A DNA stretch of 64,000 bases. Source: Bacteroides finegoldii DSM 17565. GTDB taxonomy: Bacteria > Bacteroidota > Bacteroidia > Bacteroidales > Bacteroidaceae. Under the pieces are notes generated by a model. That model did no database searches. It was not told the DNA's origin and saw only the letters and a program-made list of their open reading frames with translations. Made by a program: the position numbers and the translations under genes. The stretch covers positions 100,692 to 164,691 of the forward strand of contig NZ_GG688322.1 in NCBI RefSeq assembly GCF_000156195.1, written 5' to 3'. This document shows, one piece after another, positions 35,111 to 44,458 of this stretch; the stretch's first letter is position 1, and every line of letters begins with the position of its first letter.

Positions 35111-35554
35111 ATGATTCAAAGAATTCAAACAGTTTATTTACTGATTGTTACAGGTTTGCTGATTACAGCAATGTGCTTGCCGATGGGGTATTTTACTGAT
35201 ACGATGGGAGAGCACTCTTTTAAAGCTCTAGGAATAGAACTAAACGGTGCTTACGAGTCTACATGGGGCTTATTCTGCATTTTATTGCTTAGTACTATTG
35301 TTGCCGTAGCTACAATTTTCTTATATAAGAATCGTATGTTGCAGATACGTATGACGATTTTCAACAGCTTATTGCTGGTAGGCTATTACATTGCTTTTCT
35401 TGCTTTCTATTTTGCATTGAAAAATGATGCGAATATGTTTCGGGTGGGGTGGGCTTTGTGTTTGCCGCTTGTTTCCATTATTCTGAATATATTGGCTGTT
35501 CGTGCTATCGGACGTGATGAAGTGATGGTAAAGGCTGCGGATAGATTAAGATAA
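35111..35554 (+). CDS. DUF4293 four-helix membrane protein
   Basis: This 147-residue protein matches the DUF4293 family: MIQRIQTVYLLIVTGLLITAMCLP opens the first membrane helix, and three more hydrophobic helices follow (about residues 50-70, 80-105 and 112-135). No function is known to me. The ATG at 35111 gives the usual start; the open frame begins at 35066. It ends the bamD operon and is followed by a perfect 16-bp terminator stem. Confidence 0.85.
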   Translation: MIQRIQTVYLLIVTGLLITAMCLPMGYFTDTMGEHSFKALGIELNGAYESTWGLFCILLLSTIVAVATIFLYKNRMLQIRMTIFNSLLLVGYYIAFLAFYFALKNDANMFRVGWALCLPLVSIILNILAVRAIGRDEVMVKAADRLR

Positions 35555-35600
35555 AATTTTCCCTATACTCTCTGAATAATTCGTTAATAATATGATAGAT

Positions 35601-35639
35601 AAAAAGCATAGCTTTATAGGAGTTAAAGCTATGCTTTTT
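35601..35639 (+). terminator. Terminator after the bamD operon
   Basis: AAAAAGCATAGCTTTA (35601-35616) and its exact complement (35624-35639) enclose a seven-base loop, ending in five T residues. A smaller hairpin, CTAAAGC/GCTTTAG, follows at 35644-35660. Confidence 0.85.
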
Positions 35640-35716
35640 GCTATCTAAAGCTGCGCTTTAGCATCTTTAAAACGATGCTTTGCAGATGTGGAAATTCTTT
35701 TTGCGTAGGAGGGGGT

Positions 35717-36438
35717 TTATTTCTTCAAATCGAATAAATAAGTGAGTTTTATTGAAATTGTTCCATGCGCTGCACGGGCAAAATAATCCTTTTTGGTTGT
35801 CTTGTAGAAATCGGATAAGGCAAAATAATAACGTCCTTCCACTATAAAACTACCGGCTTTTTCGTTCTAAGCTCTACACCACCGCCTCCGGTAATGCCAT
35901 AATCAAATTTATTCTGAATCTTAGTACCATATACCGCTTTTTGGGTATCATTGAGTTTATTCATATTGACTCCTTCAATCTTCTCTGATTCTCCAATGAG
36001 AAATCCTATTTGCGGTCCGGCATGGATGAAAAATTGTAAGCCTCTCTCATTACCAAATGCTAGATGTGCAAGGAAAGGAATATCAATGTAGCTCATTTTA
36101 CGAGTGTAAATTTGAGTGGGGTCTTCTACCATATCTCCATTTTCTCCTGGAATCTCAAATAATTGATCCCAACCTCGTTGTGAGAAGTTCAGTTCGACCT
36201 GTGCCCCGCAAATCATGGCAAAATACTTTTCAGAAATATAACGGGCTGTCAATCCTCCGGTTATTCCCATCAGGCTGTTCTGTTTGATGGTAGGAGTGAA
36301 GGATACACTATTTAAGTTGACACCTCCGTTGACACCTACAGAAAAATTGCTTCGTGCCTCTCCGATCTGAGCAGTGGCGGAGAGAGTGAATCCTGTTAGC
36401 AGAAGGCCTGCGATCAAAAATGGTTTTATCTTTATCAT
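35717..36438 (-). pseudogene. Outer membrane beta-barrel protein (PorT-like), frameshifted as sequenced
   Basis: A signal peptide (MIKIKPFLIAGLLLTGFTLSATAQ) precedes a beta-barrel with NFSVGVNGGVNLNSVSF, YIDIPFLAHLAFG and the glycine-rich GITGGGGVELRTK strand. The frame then meets a TAG at 35842. In the next frame the expected ending continues: GSFIVEGRYYFALSDFYKT through to TYLFDLKK and a stop at 35717-35719, giving about 240 residues. The break falls at a run of five T residues (35858-35862; A on the coding strand), consistent with loss of one base from six. It follows the LysM gene by eight bases, probably in one operon. Confidence 0.85.
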
Positions 36439-36446
36439 TTTCCGTA

Positions 36447-38210
36447 TTATTCGAAGTCAAGTTTTACTAATTCAAAGTTTTTAGTGAAACGAATGAAGAA
36501 CACTTTCTTATTAATAAATCCTCCCCAATTATTCACACGTTGGAATTTGAAGCCGGTTTGAATAGGAGTCAGATTCATTTTAGACAGATTATTTTCAAGT
36601 TCCGAGCCATAACGTGACAATCCTTTTAAGAAAAAGAATCCGGTGTCAAAACCGAGCATTGCATAATTGGGATACTTGCTGCTTAGGTCTTTACTGTACC
36701 ATTTGTGGTAAGCGTTGGTAAACTGCACGGCAGCTGGGAATAGTGTGTTCGTATAAAACGAAGAATAGAAATACACGTCCAGCTCAAAGAAGCTTTCCAA
36801 ATGATCTCTCGTGTAAGTCTGCCATTCCGGATAGCCGAACAAATGGATGTTCTGTCCTGCATTATCTCTGACTAACAGCGTCAATTGCGGGAGTACTTTA
36901 ATAAGCAATACATTTTTTCCTGAGGTAGGAATAAAGATGTTCTCCTTATCATTGCGGAGCGCTGCTTTCAACGTTTCTTTTGTTGCATTCTCGTTGACCG
37001 TTTGCATGGAGATGCCCTTATTCTTTAGCTCTTGTTTCAAGCCACTGATAAATTCAGCCTTTTCTTTGTCGGCACTGATAGGCTCGATAAAGATAACATG
37101 CGCATTGGGAAATTGACGTGTGAAATGCTCGTAAACTTCTGAATATAAATAAGATTGTGGTGTGTTGATCTGATAAACAGCCGGATTATTGAATACCTCT
37201 TCACCCTTTTGAGAGAAAGGAATCACTAGACGTATATCATTCTTTTTTGCGAAATCAGACAGTGGCTTGATTTGCTTCTGATGCATCGGCCCAAAAATAA
37301 CATCCATCTTCTTCATCTCATTCTTTGAAAGAATCGCATTCAAGGTAGAAACCTCTTTTCCACTGTCATATACATATAAATCCAAAGAAGTACCTGTACG
37401 TTTCAGACTATCCACTGCCATAAGAAAACCTTCGTAGTATTCCACCATACGTTTGTCTTCCTGGAAAGGCAGTATCAATGCGGCTTTAATGGTCGACATC
37501 TTCTTGGGAGTCTCCTTACTTTCGCGGAAAAGTTCGCTGTTACTTGGAGGGATAGCATATGGATCTTCTTTCTGGGTGGGTTGCGTGGTTGTTGCCACCG
37601 GGTAGGGGATACATAGAAGTTGTCCTTTTTTCATCCCTTTTTTAAGTTCGGGATTAGCGGCAATCAGTTCCTCTTCACTGATTCCGTATTCGCGGCTTAC
37701 GCTAAAGATTGTTTCTTTGCGTTTTACTTTATGCATTTCTTTGCATCTGGGAACCACAGGACCTTGAATATTACTTTGCTCAGTCGGTTTTTGGGCGGTA
37801 ACGACCTGTTCTTTCTCCTTTTGCGGGATAAGAATTACCTGTCCGATACGGAAATTCTCAGCGCTCAATCCCGGATTCGCTTCACATATATCCTTAGCAG
37901 ATATATTGTACATTGTTGTCAGTTTATACAGTGTCTCTCCGGCTTGAATTGTATGGAATGTTTCTCCTTTCTGGCTTTCTTTTCCTTTGGGAATTTTAAT
38001 GGTTTGTCCGGCATAAATTTTCTCGTCACAACCGGGATTCAAATGGATAATATCCGATGTTGTGACATTGTACATCTTGGATATAGAATATAAACTTTGT
38101 CCTTTTTCGATGGTATGCAAGAAATAGGATTGATTCTCCTGTGCATAACTGACGGCGTATGAAACGCTTATAAAAAGCAGAAATAAGAATATTCGGTTTA
38201 TCGGTTTCAT
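36447..38210 (-). CDS. Exported LysM protein with receptor-like ligand-binding domain
   Basis: The protein (587 residues) starts with a signal peptide and has three LysM domains for peptidoglycan binding: FLHTIEKGQSLYSISKMYNV (about 29-72), FHTIQAGETLYKLTTMYNI (about 84-128) and MHKVKRKETIFSVSREYGI (about 159-203). The C-terminal half (about 240-585) resembles the type I periplasmic binding fold of amino-acid transporter and LpoA-like proteins, with AALILPFQEDKRMVEYYEGFLMAVDSL and DVIFGPMHQKQIKPLSDFA. That architecture suggests a wall-anchored sensor or cell-wall-synthesis helper; no ligand is evident. The ATG at 38210 was chosen because it begins the signal peptide; the open frame reaches 38240. 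Confidence 0.87.
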   Translation of the reverse strand: MKPINRIFLFLLFISVSYAVSYAQENQSYFLHTIEKGQSLYSISKMYNVTTSDIIHLNPGCDEKIYAGQTIKIPKGKESQKGETFHTIQAGETLYKLTTMYNISAKDICEANPGLSAENFRIGQVILIPQKEKEQVVTAQKPTEQSNIQGPVVPRCKEMHKVKRKETIFSVSREYGISEEELIAANPELKKGMKKGQLLCIPYPVATTTQPTQKEDPYAIPPSNSELFRESKETPKKMSTIKAALILPFQEDKRMVEYYEGFLMAVDSLKRTGTSLDLYVYDSGKEVSTLNAILSKNEMKKMDVIFGPMHQKQIKPLSDFAKKNDIRLVIPFSQKGEEVFNNPAVYQINTPQSYLYSEVYEHFTRQFPNAHVIFIEPISADKEKAEFISGLKQELKNKGISMQTVNENATKETLKAALRNDKENIFIPTSGKNVLLIKVLPQLTLLVRDNAGQNIHLFGYPEWQTYTRDHLESFFELDVYFYSSFYTNTLFPAAVQFTNAYHKWYSKDLSSKYPNYAMLGFDTGFFFLKGLSRYGSELENNLSKMNLTPIQTGFKFQRVNNWGGFINKKVFFIRFTKNFELVKLDFE

Positions 38211-38245
38211 CAAATTATAACTATTGGTTTTTGAAATCAAGGAAC

Positions 38246-38253
38246 AAAGGTAC
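38246..38253 (-). promoter_or_regulatory. Promoter -7 box for the LysM gene
   Basis: The minus-strand sequence TACCTTTG matches TAnnTTTG, about 35 bases upstream of the chosen start at 38210. It argues against the longer reading that would start at 38240. Confidence 0.5.
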
Positions 38254-38336
38254 GAATAATGCCCTATATCTTCATAAGATTTGAGTTAAGAAAATAATAT
38301 TGTGCTTTTTTAGGAGCATATTTCGGGCGGAAACAT

Positions 38337-38344
38337 TAATTTTG
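38337..38344 (+). promoter_or_regulatory. Promoter -7 box for uvrA
   Basis: TAATTTTG matches TAnnTTTG. It ends only eight bases before the first in-frame ATG (38353), so transcription would begin almost at that codon. Confidence 0.55.
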
Positions 38345-38352
38345 CAGCATTT

Positions 38353-41193
38353 ATGAAGGATATGAATATGCAGGAAACAGAATATATTAATGTGTACGGT
38401 GCGCGCGTGCACAATTTGAAGGATATTGACGCTGAGATTCCCCGTAACAGTCTGACTGTCATCACCGGATTGAGCGGCAGTGGGAAATCTTCTTTAGCTT
38501 TCGATACGATTTTTGCAGAAGGGCAGCGCCGCTATATTGAGACCTTTTCAGCGTATGCCCGCAATTTTCTGGGTAATTTGGAGCGTCCGGATGTCGACAA
38601 AATCACAGGTCTGAGCCCGGTGATTTCCATTGAGCAGAAAACGACGAACAAGAATCCCCGTTCTACGGTGGGTACGACGACTGAGATCTATGACTACCTC
38701 CGTCTGCTATATGCCCGTGCCGGAGTAGCTTATTCGTATTTGTCCGGTGAGGAAATGGTGAAATACACCGAAGAACAGATTCTGGAATTGATCCTGAAAG
38801 ATTATAAAGGAAAGAAGATCTATTTGCTCGCCCCGTTGGTTCGTGCACGTAAAGGACATTATAGGGAACTGTTCGAGCAGGTGCGAAAAAAAGGATATTT
38901 ATATGTCCGGGTAGATGGTGAAGTGCGTGAAGTAACGCATGGAATGAAGCTCGACCGTTATAAGAATCACGATGTGGAAGTGGTGATTGATAAACTGGTG
39001 GTGACCGAAAAAGACGACCGGCGGCTGAAACAAAGTGTGGCGACTGCTATGCGTCAGGGAGACGGCTTGATGATGATTTTAGATGCCCAGTCGGAAAGTA
39101 TCCGTCATTATAGTAAACGTCTTATGTGTCCTGTGACAGGACTTTCTTATCGCGAACCTGCCCCGCATAACTTTTCATTCAACTCCCCGCAGGGAGCATG
39201 CCCGAAATGTAAAGGGCTGGGCGTTGTCAATCAGATTGATGTGGATAAGGTGATTCCCGACCGTGAACTATCCATTTATGAGGGGGCAATCGCACCTCTG
39301 GGAAAATATAAAAATGCCATGATTTTCTGGCAAATCAGTGCTTTGCTGGAAAAGTACGATGCGTCATTAAAAACTCCGGTCAAGGAATTGCCGGATGATG
39401 CCATCGAAGAAGTTCTCTATGGTTCTGATGAACGGATTAAGATCAAAAGCTCGTTGATTGGTACTTCCTCTGACTATTTTGTTACCTATGAAGGTGTTGT
39501 GAAGTACATCCAGATGTTGCAAGAGAAAGACGCTTCCGCAACAGCGCAGAAATGGGCGGAGCAATTTGCTAAAACCACTGTTTGCCCCGAATGTAAGGGA
39601 GCCCGTTTGAATAAGGAGGCATTGCATTTCCGTATCCATGATAAGAATATCAATGAGCTGGCGAATATGGATATCAACGAGTTGTACGACTGGTTGATGA
39701 AGGTGGATGAATTTCTTTCCGACAAGCAGAAAAAGATATCAGTGGAGATTTTGAAAGAAATCCGTACACGTTTGAAGTTCCTGTTAGATGTAGGGTTGGA
39801 CTATCTTGCCTTAAACCGTAGTTCCGTTAGTCTGTCCGGAGGAGAAAGCCAGCGTATCCGTTTGGCCACTCAGATCGGTTCGCAGTTGGTGAATGTGTTG
39901 TATATTCTCGACGAGCCGAGTATCGGTCTGCATCAGCGTGATAATTTGCGCCTTATCAATTCTTTGAAAGAACTTCGGGACATCGGTAATTCCGTGATCG
40001 TGGTAGAGCATGATAAGGATATGATGCTTGCTGCCGATTATGTCATTGATATGGGGCCGAAGGCCGGTCGTCTTGGTGGGGAAGTGGTTTTTGCAGGCAC
40101 TCCACAAGAGATGCTGAAAACCAGTACAATGACTTCGCAATACTTGAACGGACAGATGAAGATAGAAGTTCCAGCCAAACGCAGAAAAGGAAACGGAAAG
40201 TCTATCTTGTTGAAAGGAGCGAAAGGAAATAACCTGAAAAATGTAGATGTGGAGTTCCCGTTAGGCAAATTGATTTGCGTAACAGGAGTATCGGGAAGTG
40301 GAAAATCCACCTTGATTAATGAAACCTTGCAACCGATTCTTTCACAGAAATTCTACCGTTCTTTGCAAGATCCTTTGGAGTACGATTCTATTGAAGGGCT
40401 GGAATATATAGATAAGGTGGTGGACGTTGACCAGTCCCCGTTGGGACGTACTCCTCGTTCCAACCCGGCTACTTACACAGGCGTATTTTCGGACATTCGT
40501 AATTTGTTCGTTGGATTGCCGGAAGCTAAGATTCGTGGTTACAAGCCGGGACGTTTCTCCTTCAATGTAGCGGGCGGGCGTTGCGAAGCGTGTTCGGGAA
40601 ACGGTTATAAGACGATTGAAATGAACTTCCTTCCGGATGTATATGTGCCCTGTGAAGTATGTCATGGCAAACGTTACAACCGCGAGACGTTGGAAGTCCG
40701 TTTTAAGGGGAAATCCATTGCCGATGTGCTGGATATGACAATCAATCGTGCTGTGGAATTCTTTGAAAATGTTCCGCAGATTCTCAATAAAATTAAAGTT
40801 CTGCAAGATGTCGGATTGGGCTATATTAAGTTAGGTCAATCTTCTACCACTCTTTCCGGTGGCGAGAGCCAGCGTGTGAAACTGGCTACGGAACTGTCGA
40901 AGAGAGATACGGGCAAAACACTTTATATTTTGGATGAGCCGACTACCGGACTTCATTTTGAGGATATACGGGTGCTGATGGGAGTATTGAACAAACTAGT
41001 CGATAAAGGTAATACAGTTATCGTTATCGAGCATAATCTGGACGTTATAAAAATGGCGGATTATATCATCGATATGGGGCCGGAAGGTGGTAAAGGCGGG
41101 GGAGAACTCCTTAGTTGCGGGACACCCGAAGAAGTTGCGAAGAGTTCTAAAGGATATACACCTAGGTTTCTTCGCGAAGAATTAGGACTTTGA
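38353..41193 (+). CDS. uvrA: Excinuclease ABC subunit A
   Basis: UvrA is the damage-sensing ABC ATPase of nucleotide excision repair. The 946-residue protein has two ATPase halves with Walker A GLSGSGKSSLAFD and GVSGSGKSTLI, signature motifs SLSGGESQRIRLA and TLSGGESQRVKLA, and Walker B ILDEPSIGLH and ILDEPTTGLH. Zinc-binding cysteine sets CPVTG...CPKCKG and CEACSGNG...CEVCHG are present. Three in-frame ATGs (38353, 38362, 38368) are possible starts; given the promoter box at 38337-38344, one of the later two may be used. The next gene starts 56 bases after the stop. Confidence 0.97.
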   Translation: MKDMNMQETEYINVYGARVHNLKDIDAEIPRNSLTVITGLSGSGKSSLAFDTIFAEGQRRYIETFSAYARNFLGNLERPDVDKITGLSPVISIEQKTTNKNPRSTVGTTTEIYDYLRLLYARAGVAYSYLSGEEMVKYTEEQILELILKDYKGKKIYLLAPLVRARKGHYRELFEQVRKKGYLYVRVDGEVREVTHGMKLDRYKNHDVEVVIDKLVVTEKDDRRLKQSVATAMRQGDGLMMILDAQSESIRHYSKRLMCPVTGLSYREPAPHNFSFNSPQGACPKCKGLGVVNQIDVDKVIPDRELSIYEGAIAPLGKYKNAMIFWQISALLEKYDASLKTPVKELPDDAIEEVLYGSDERIKIKSSLIGTSSDYFVTYEGVVKYIQMLQEKDASATAQKWAEQFAKTTVCPECKGARLNKEALHFRIHDKNINELANMDINELYDWLMKVDEFLSDKQKKISVEILKEIRTRLKFLLDVGLDYLALNRSSVSLSGGESQRIRLATQIGSQLVNVLYILDEPSIGLHQRDNLRLINSLKELRDIGNSVIVVEHDKDMMLAADYVIDMGPKAGRLGGEVVFAGTPQEMLKTSTMTSQYLNGQMKIEVPAKRRKGNGKSILLKGAKGNNLKNVDVEFPLGKLICVTGVSGSGKSTLINETLQPILSQKFYRSLQDPLEYDSIEGLEYIDKVVDVDQSPLGRTPRSNPATYTGVFSDIRNLFVGLPEAKIRGYKPGRFSFNVAGGRCEACSGNGYKTIEMNFLPDVYVPCEVCHGKRYNRETLEVRFKGKSIADVLDMTINRAVEFFENVPQILNKIKVLQDVGLGYIKLGQSSTTLSGGESQRVKLATELSKRDTGKTLYILDEPTTGLHFEDIRVLMGVLNKLVDKGNTVIVIEHNLDVIKMADYIIDMGPEGGKGGGELLSCGTPEEVAKSSKGYTPRFLREELGL

Positions 41194-41249
41194 TTTTGCA
41201 AAGAATGGTGACCTTGATGATCTGAATAATAAATGCCAATTTATAGAAG

Positions 41250-41729
41250 ATGAAAATTAATAAAACAAATGCTGCCCGCTTGTTGGATAAAGCAAAGATA
41301 ATATATGAGTTAATCCCATACGAAGTAGACGAGAATGATTTAAGTGCCGTGCATGTGGCAGCCAGTTTGGGTGAGAATATTGAACAAGTATTCAAGACGC
41401 TTGTTTTGCACGGTGATAAGAACGGATATTTTGTATGTGTTATTCCGGGAGAGCACGAAGTCGATTTGAAATTGGCGGCTAAGGCTTCCGGCAATAAGAA
41501 ATGCGACCTGATACCTATGAAAGAGCTATTGCCGCTTACCGGATATATTCGTGGCGGTTGTTCCCCTATTGGTATGAAGAAGCATTTTCCGACTTATATT
41601 CATGAGACTTGCCGGAAATTCCCGTATATTTATGTAAGTGCCGGCACAAGAGGGCTTCAAATAAAAATAGCTCCGGACGATTTGATTCGTGAATCCGGAG
41701 CGGAAACTTGTCGTTTGTTTGAAGACTAG
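41250..41729 (+). CDS. YbaK/EbsC-family aminoacyl-tRNA deacylase
   Basis: The 159-residue protein belongs to the YbaK family, which hydrolyses Cys-tRNA(Pro) or related mischarged tRNAs. Family features are the start TNAARLLDKAKIIYELIPYEV, HVAASLGENIEQVFKTLVL, the nucleotide-site lysine region LAAKASGNKKCDLI, GYIRGGCSPIGMKK and the final YVSAGTRGLQIKIAPDDLI. This YbaK pattern is close to E. coli YbaK. It lies 56 bases after uvrA and may be cotranscribed. Confidence 0.92.
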   Translation: MKINKTNAARLLDKAKIIYELIPYEVDENDLSAVHVAASLGENIEQVFKTLVLHGDKNGYFVCVIPGEHEVDLKLAAKASGNKKCDLIPMKELLPLTGYIRGGCSPIGMKKHFPTYIHETCRKFPYIYVSAGTRGLQIKIAPDDLIRESGAETCRLFED

Positions 41730-41768
41730 TTTTACAAATTATTTGTGCAAAAACTCAGGAAAAAGTAT

Positions 41769-41776
41769 ATATTTGC
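41769..41776 (+). promoter_or_regulatory. Promoter -7 box for the POT transporter gene
   Basis: TATATTTG matches TAnnTTTG; a TTTG at 41742-41745 lies 23 bases upstream. The leader before the ATG at 41828 would be about 47 bases. Confidence 0.55.
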
Positions 41777-41827
41777 AAGAAATATTTATTTAATTCAATC
41801 AATTATTAATTCTAAAAACTTATATCT

Positions 41828-43387
41828 ATGTTCAGTAAACACCCTAAAGGTTTGATTGCTGCGGCTTTAGCTAATATGGGAGAGCGTTTTGGCTTCTATA
41901 TTATGATGGCGATTTTGACGTTATTTATTTCAGCGAAATTCGGATTGTCCGAGACGACTACCGGATACATCTATTCCGCATTTTACGCATCCATTTATAT
42001 TTTAGCTTTAGCGGGAGGTGTTATTGCTGATAAGACGAAAAATTTCAAAGGCACTATTTTGGTGGGATTAATACTGATGGCTGTCGGTTATTTGATTATT
42101 GCCATTCCTACTCCTACTCCGGTTCCTAATATGGCTCTTTATTTGGGGCTGACTTGTTTCGGACTTTTAGTGATTGCTTTTGGTAACGGCTTGTTTAAAG
42201 GAAACCTGCAAGCTCTGGTAGGTCAGATGTATGATGATCCTAAATATTCCAATCTTCGTGATGCCGGTTTCCAGATATTTTATATGTTTATTAATATCGG
42301 TGCTGTTTTTGCACCGTTTATTGCTATCGGTGTGCGTAACTGGTGGTTGAAAGTGAATAACTTTGATTATGATGCCACTTTGCCGGAGTTATGTCATCAA
42401 TATTTGGAAAAAGGAAAAGATATGGCTCCACAGGCTATGGAAAATCTGACTACGTTAGCTAACAGTGTTGTCTTGGATAAAACTCATGTAACAGATATGG
42501 GCGTATTTGTAAATAATTACCTTGATGTATTTAATCGCGGTTTCCAATATGCCTTTATGGCTGCTATCGGTGCTATGATTATTTCGTTGATTATTTATAT
42601 GGCAAATAAGAAGCGCTTCCCGGATCCGGCAACGAAAGCAAAAACAGATAAAGGAGCGACAACGGTGAATAAAGAAGAAATTCGGATGAGTGCTACTGAA
42701 ATAAGACAGCGTATCTATGCCCTGTTTGCTGTATTCGGTGTTGTTATTTTCTTCTGGTTATCTTTCCATCAGAATGGTTATTCTTTGACCTATTTTGCCC
42801 GTGACTATGTGGATTTAAGTGTGATTAATATCGACTTAGGTTTTACGCAGATCAAGGGAGCTGAAATATTCCAGAGCGTTAATCCATTCTTCGTTGTATT
42901 CCTGACCCCATTTATTATGTGGATGTTCGGCTCAATGAAAAAGAATGGTAAGGAACCTTCTACCCCGATGAAGATTGCCATCGGTATGGGTATTGCCGCA
43001 TTAGCGTATGTATTCTTGATGGTATTCTCCTTTACATTGCCTTCGAAAGAGGTGTTGGGTACTATGAGTGCTGCTGAAATCAATGCTATCCGTGTTACTC
43101 CATGGATTATGATCGGCCTGTATTTCATTCTTACGGTTGCCGAACTGTTCATCTCTCCTCTGGGATTATCATTTGTATCTAAAGTAGCCCCTCCTCATTT
43201 GCAAGGATTGATGCAAGGTTGCTGGTTGGCTGCGACAGCTGTGGGTAACTCACTGTTGTTTATCGGTGGTATTCTTTATACAACTGTTCCTATTTGGGCT
43301 TGTTGGTTGGTATTTGTAGGAGCAACAGGTGCTTCCATGATTGTAATGCTTTCAATGGTAAAATGGCTGGAGCGTGTAGCGAAATAA
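41828..43387 (+). CDS. POT-family proton-coupled oligopeptide transporter
   Basis: This 519-residue inner-membrane protein imports di- and tripeptides with protons. The first helix carries the family E-R motif in ANMGERFGFYIMMAILTLF (the usual E-x-x-E-R is partly changed here: no first glutamate is seen). GRPKG-like loop sequence and the FYMFINIGAVFAPFI helix are typical of the PTR2 group, and LPLGLSFVSKVAPPHLQGLMQGCWL-like sequence near residue 455 matches the second signature. About 12-14 hydrophobic helices are present, with a charged central loop at about 275-290. It is a single gene ending in a strong terminator. Confidence 0.92.
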   Translation: MFSKHPKGLIAAALANMGERFGFYIMMAILTLFISAKFGLSETTTGYIYSAFYASIYILALAGGVIADKTKNFKGTILVGLILMAVGYLIIAIPTPTPVPNMALYLGLTCFGLLVIAFGNGLFKGNLQALVGQMYDDPKYSNLRDAGFQIFYMFINIGAVFAPFIAIGVRNWWLKVNNFDYDATLPELCHQYLEKGKDMAPQAMENLTTLANSVVLDKTHVTDMGVFVNNYLDVFNRGFQYAFMAAIGAMIISLIIYMANKKRFPDPATKAKTDKGATTVNKEEIRMSATEIRQRIYALFAVFGVVIFFWLSFHQNGYSLTYFARDYVDLSVINIDLGFTQIKGAEIFQSVNPFFVVFLTPFIMWMFGSMKKNGKEPSTPMKIAIGMGIAALAYVFLMVFSFTLPSKEVLGTMSAAEINAIRVTPWIMIGLYFILTVAELFISPLGLSFVSKVAPPHLQGLMQGCWLAATAVGNSLLFIGGILYTTVPIWACWLVFVGATGASMIVMLSMVKWLERVAK

Positions 43388-43411
43388 AATCTTGCCATTA
43401 ACTAAATAAAC

Positions 43412-43455
43412 AAAATGCCCCGGAACAAGTATCATAAATGTTCCGGGGCATTTTT
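43412..43455. terminator. Bidirectional terminator between the POT and acetyltransferase genes
   Basis: AAAATGCCCCGGAACA (43412-43427) pairs perfectly with the complementary sequence at 43439-43454, with T runs on the outer side of each strand. Confidence 0.88.
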
Positions 43456-43460
43456 GTATA

Positions 43461-43958
43461 TCAAATATCCAGTCCCATAATATAATCATTCATATAATAC
43501 CCGTTACCAATCGGGAAATCACCTTCTCGCAACTTTCTCATTCCCATGTGCTCGTAAAACTGCAAAGCCTTATTATTACGATTTACATTGAGCTCCATCA
43601 AACAAGGTTCCGGGTGTATTTCTTTGATACACTTGATTGCTTCCTTGAATAAAAAACTGCCGCAATGCGTGCCCTGAAAACGTGGGAGGACATATATCTT
43701 CTGAAGATGGAATACATCTTTCTCCTGTTGTTGAATGGAAACGTATCCGCATGGTTCATTCTCCTTATAAGCAATGGAGTACACATGTCCTTCTTCCTCC
43801 ATTTGTTTACGCACATTGGAAGGAGCATACATCCAGTCCATCATATAATCCAGTTGTTCGGGAGATAAAATTTCCTTGTAGGTGGCGGGGAATACCTCCT
43901 TTGCCATCTTATGAATAAGCTCGCAATCGGCTACTGTTGCTTTTCGAATTGTAAACAT
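43461..43958 (-). CDS. GNAT-family N-acetyltransferase
   Basis: The 165-residue protein is a GCN5-related acetyltransferase, transferring acetyl from acetyl-CoA to an amine. The start MFTIRKATVADCELIHKMAKEVFPATY is typical; the CoA-binding motif A is in LQKIYVLPRFQGTHCGSFLFKEAI (R/Q-x-x-G-x-G/A, with C replacing a glycine partner) and LELNVNRNNKALQFYEHMGM gives motif B. The acceptor could be a polyamine, a small molecule or a protein; the sequence does not say. It is a single gene with a promoter-like box 20 bases upstream. Confidence 0.9.
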   Translation of the reverse strand: MFTIRKATVADCELIHKMAKEVFPATYKEILSPEQLDYMMDWMYAPSNVRKQMEEEGHVYSIAYKENEPCGYVSIQQQEKDVFHLQKIYVLPRFQGTHCGSFLFKEAIKCIKEIHPEPCLMELNVNRNNKALQFYEHMGMRKLREGDFPIGNGYYMNDYIMGLDI

Positions 43959-43978
43959 ATCTATTATTTAATGGGCAC

Positions 43979-43986
43979 AAATATAG
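43979..43986 (-). promoter_or_regulatory. Promoter -7 box for the acetyltransferase gene
   Basis: The minus-strand sequence TATATTTG matches TAnnTTTG, 20 bases upstream of the start codon. Confidence 0.55.
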
Positions 43987-44047
43987 CCATTATTTCTTTT
44001 TATAATAAGGTGGAGAGTCTCTAATGTTTTAATTATTATTAATTTAT

Positions 44048-44070
44048 AGTACTTTGTAATGCAAGGTACT
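44048..44070. promoter_or_regulatory. Dyad upstream of padR, likely PadR operator
   Basis: AGTACTTTG (44048-44056) and CAAGGTACT (44062-44070) form a 9-bp inverted repeat with one mismatch around TAATG. It ends 11 bases before the -7 box at 44082, where a bound repressor would cover the -33 region. PadR-family repressors commonly bind such dyads at their own promoters. Confidence 0.6.
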
Positions 44071-44081
44071 AAAGTAATGCA

Positions 44082-44089
44082 TATATTTG
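44082..44089 (+). promoter_or_regulatory. Promoter -7 box for padR
   Basis: TATATTTG matches TAnnTTTG, 21 bases upstream of the padR ATG. Confidence 0.6.
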
Positions 44090-44110
44090 TGTATCTAAAA
44101 GAAGTGAATA

Positions 44111-44437
44111 ATGAAAGTAGACAATGTAAAATCACAGATGAGGAAAGGTATGCTTGAATATTGCATCATGCTTTTGCTACACAAGGAACCCTCTTATGCT
44201 TCTGATATCATTCAAAAATTGAAAGAAGCCCAACTGATCGTGGTGGAAGGCACCTTGTATCCATTGCTTACCCGTCTGAAAAATGACGACCTGTTAAGTT
44301 ATGAATGGGTAGAATCTACCCAAGGACCTCCCCGCAAATACTATAAATTGACCGAACAGGGAGAAGTCTTTTTGGGAGAACTTGAAATTTCCTGGAAAGA
44401 ACTCAATGAAACAGTGAATCATATTGCCAATAGATAA
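44111..44437 (+). CDS. PadR-family transcriptional regulator
   Basis: The 108-residue protein is a compact winged-helix regulator of the PadR group. GMLEYCIMLLLHKEPSYASDIIQKLKEAQLIVVEGTLYPLLTRLKNDDLLSYEW covers the helix-turn-helix and wing, followed by GPPRKYYKLTEQGE, the typical PadR wing end. The short C-terminus is a single dimerisation helix. It starts 21 bases before a PspC-domain gene and has a dyad in its promoter, so it probably represses its own two-gene operon in response to an unknown signal, often membrane or drug stress in this family. Confidence 0.92.
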   Translation: MKVDNVKSQMRKGMLEYCIMLLLHKEPSYASDIIQKLKEAQLIVVEGTLYPLLTRLKNDDLLSYEWVESTQGPPRKYYKLTEQGEVFLGELEISWKELNETVNHIANR

Positions 44438-44458
44438 TCCGAAAAAGAAGAAATAAAA

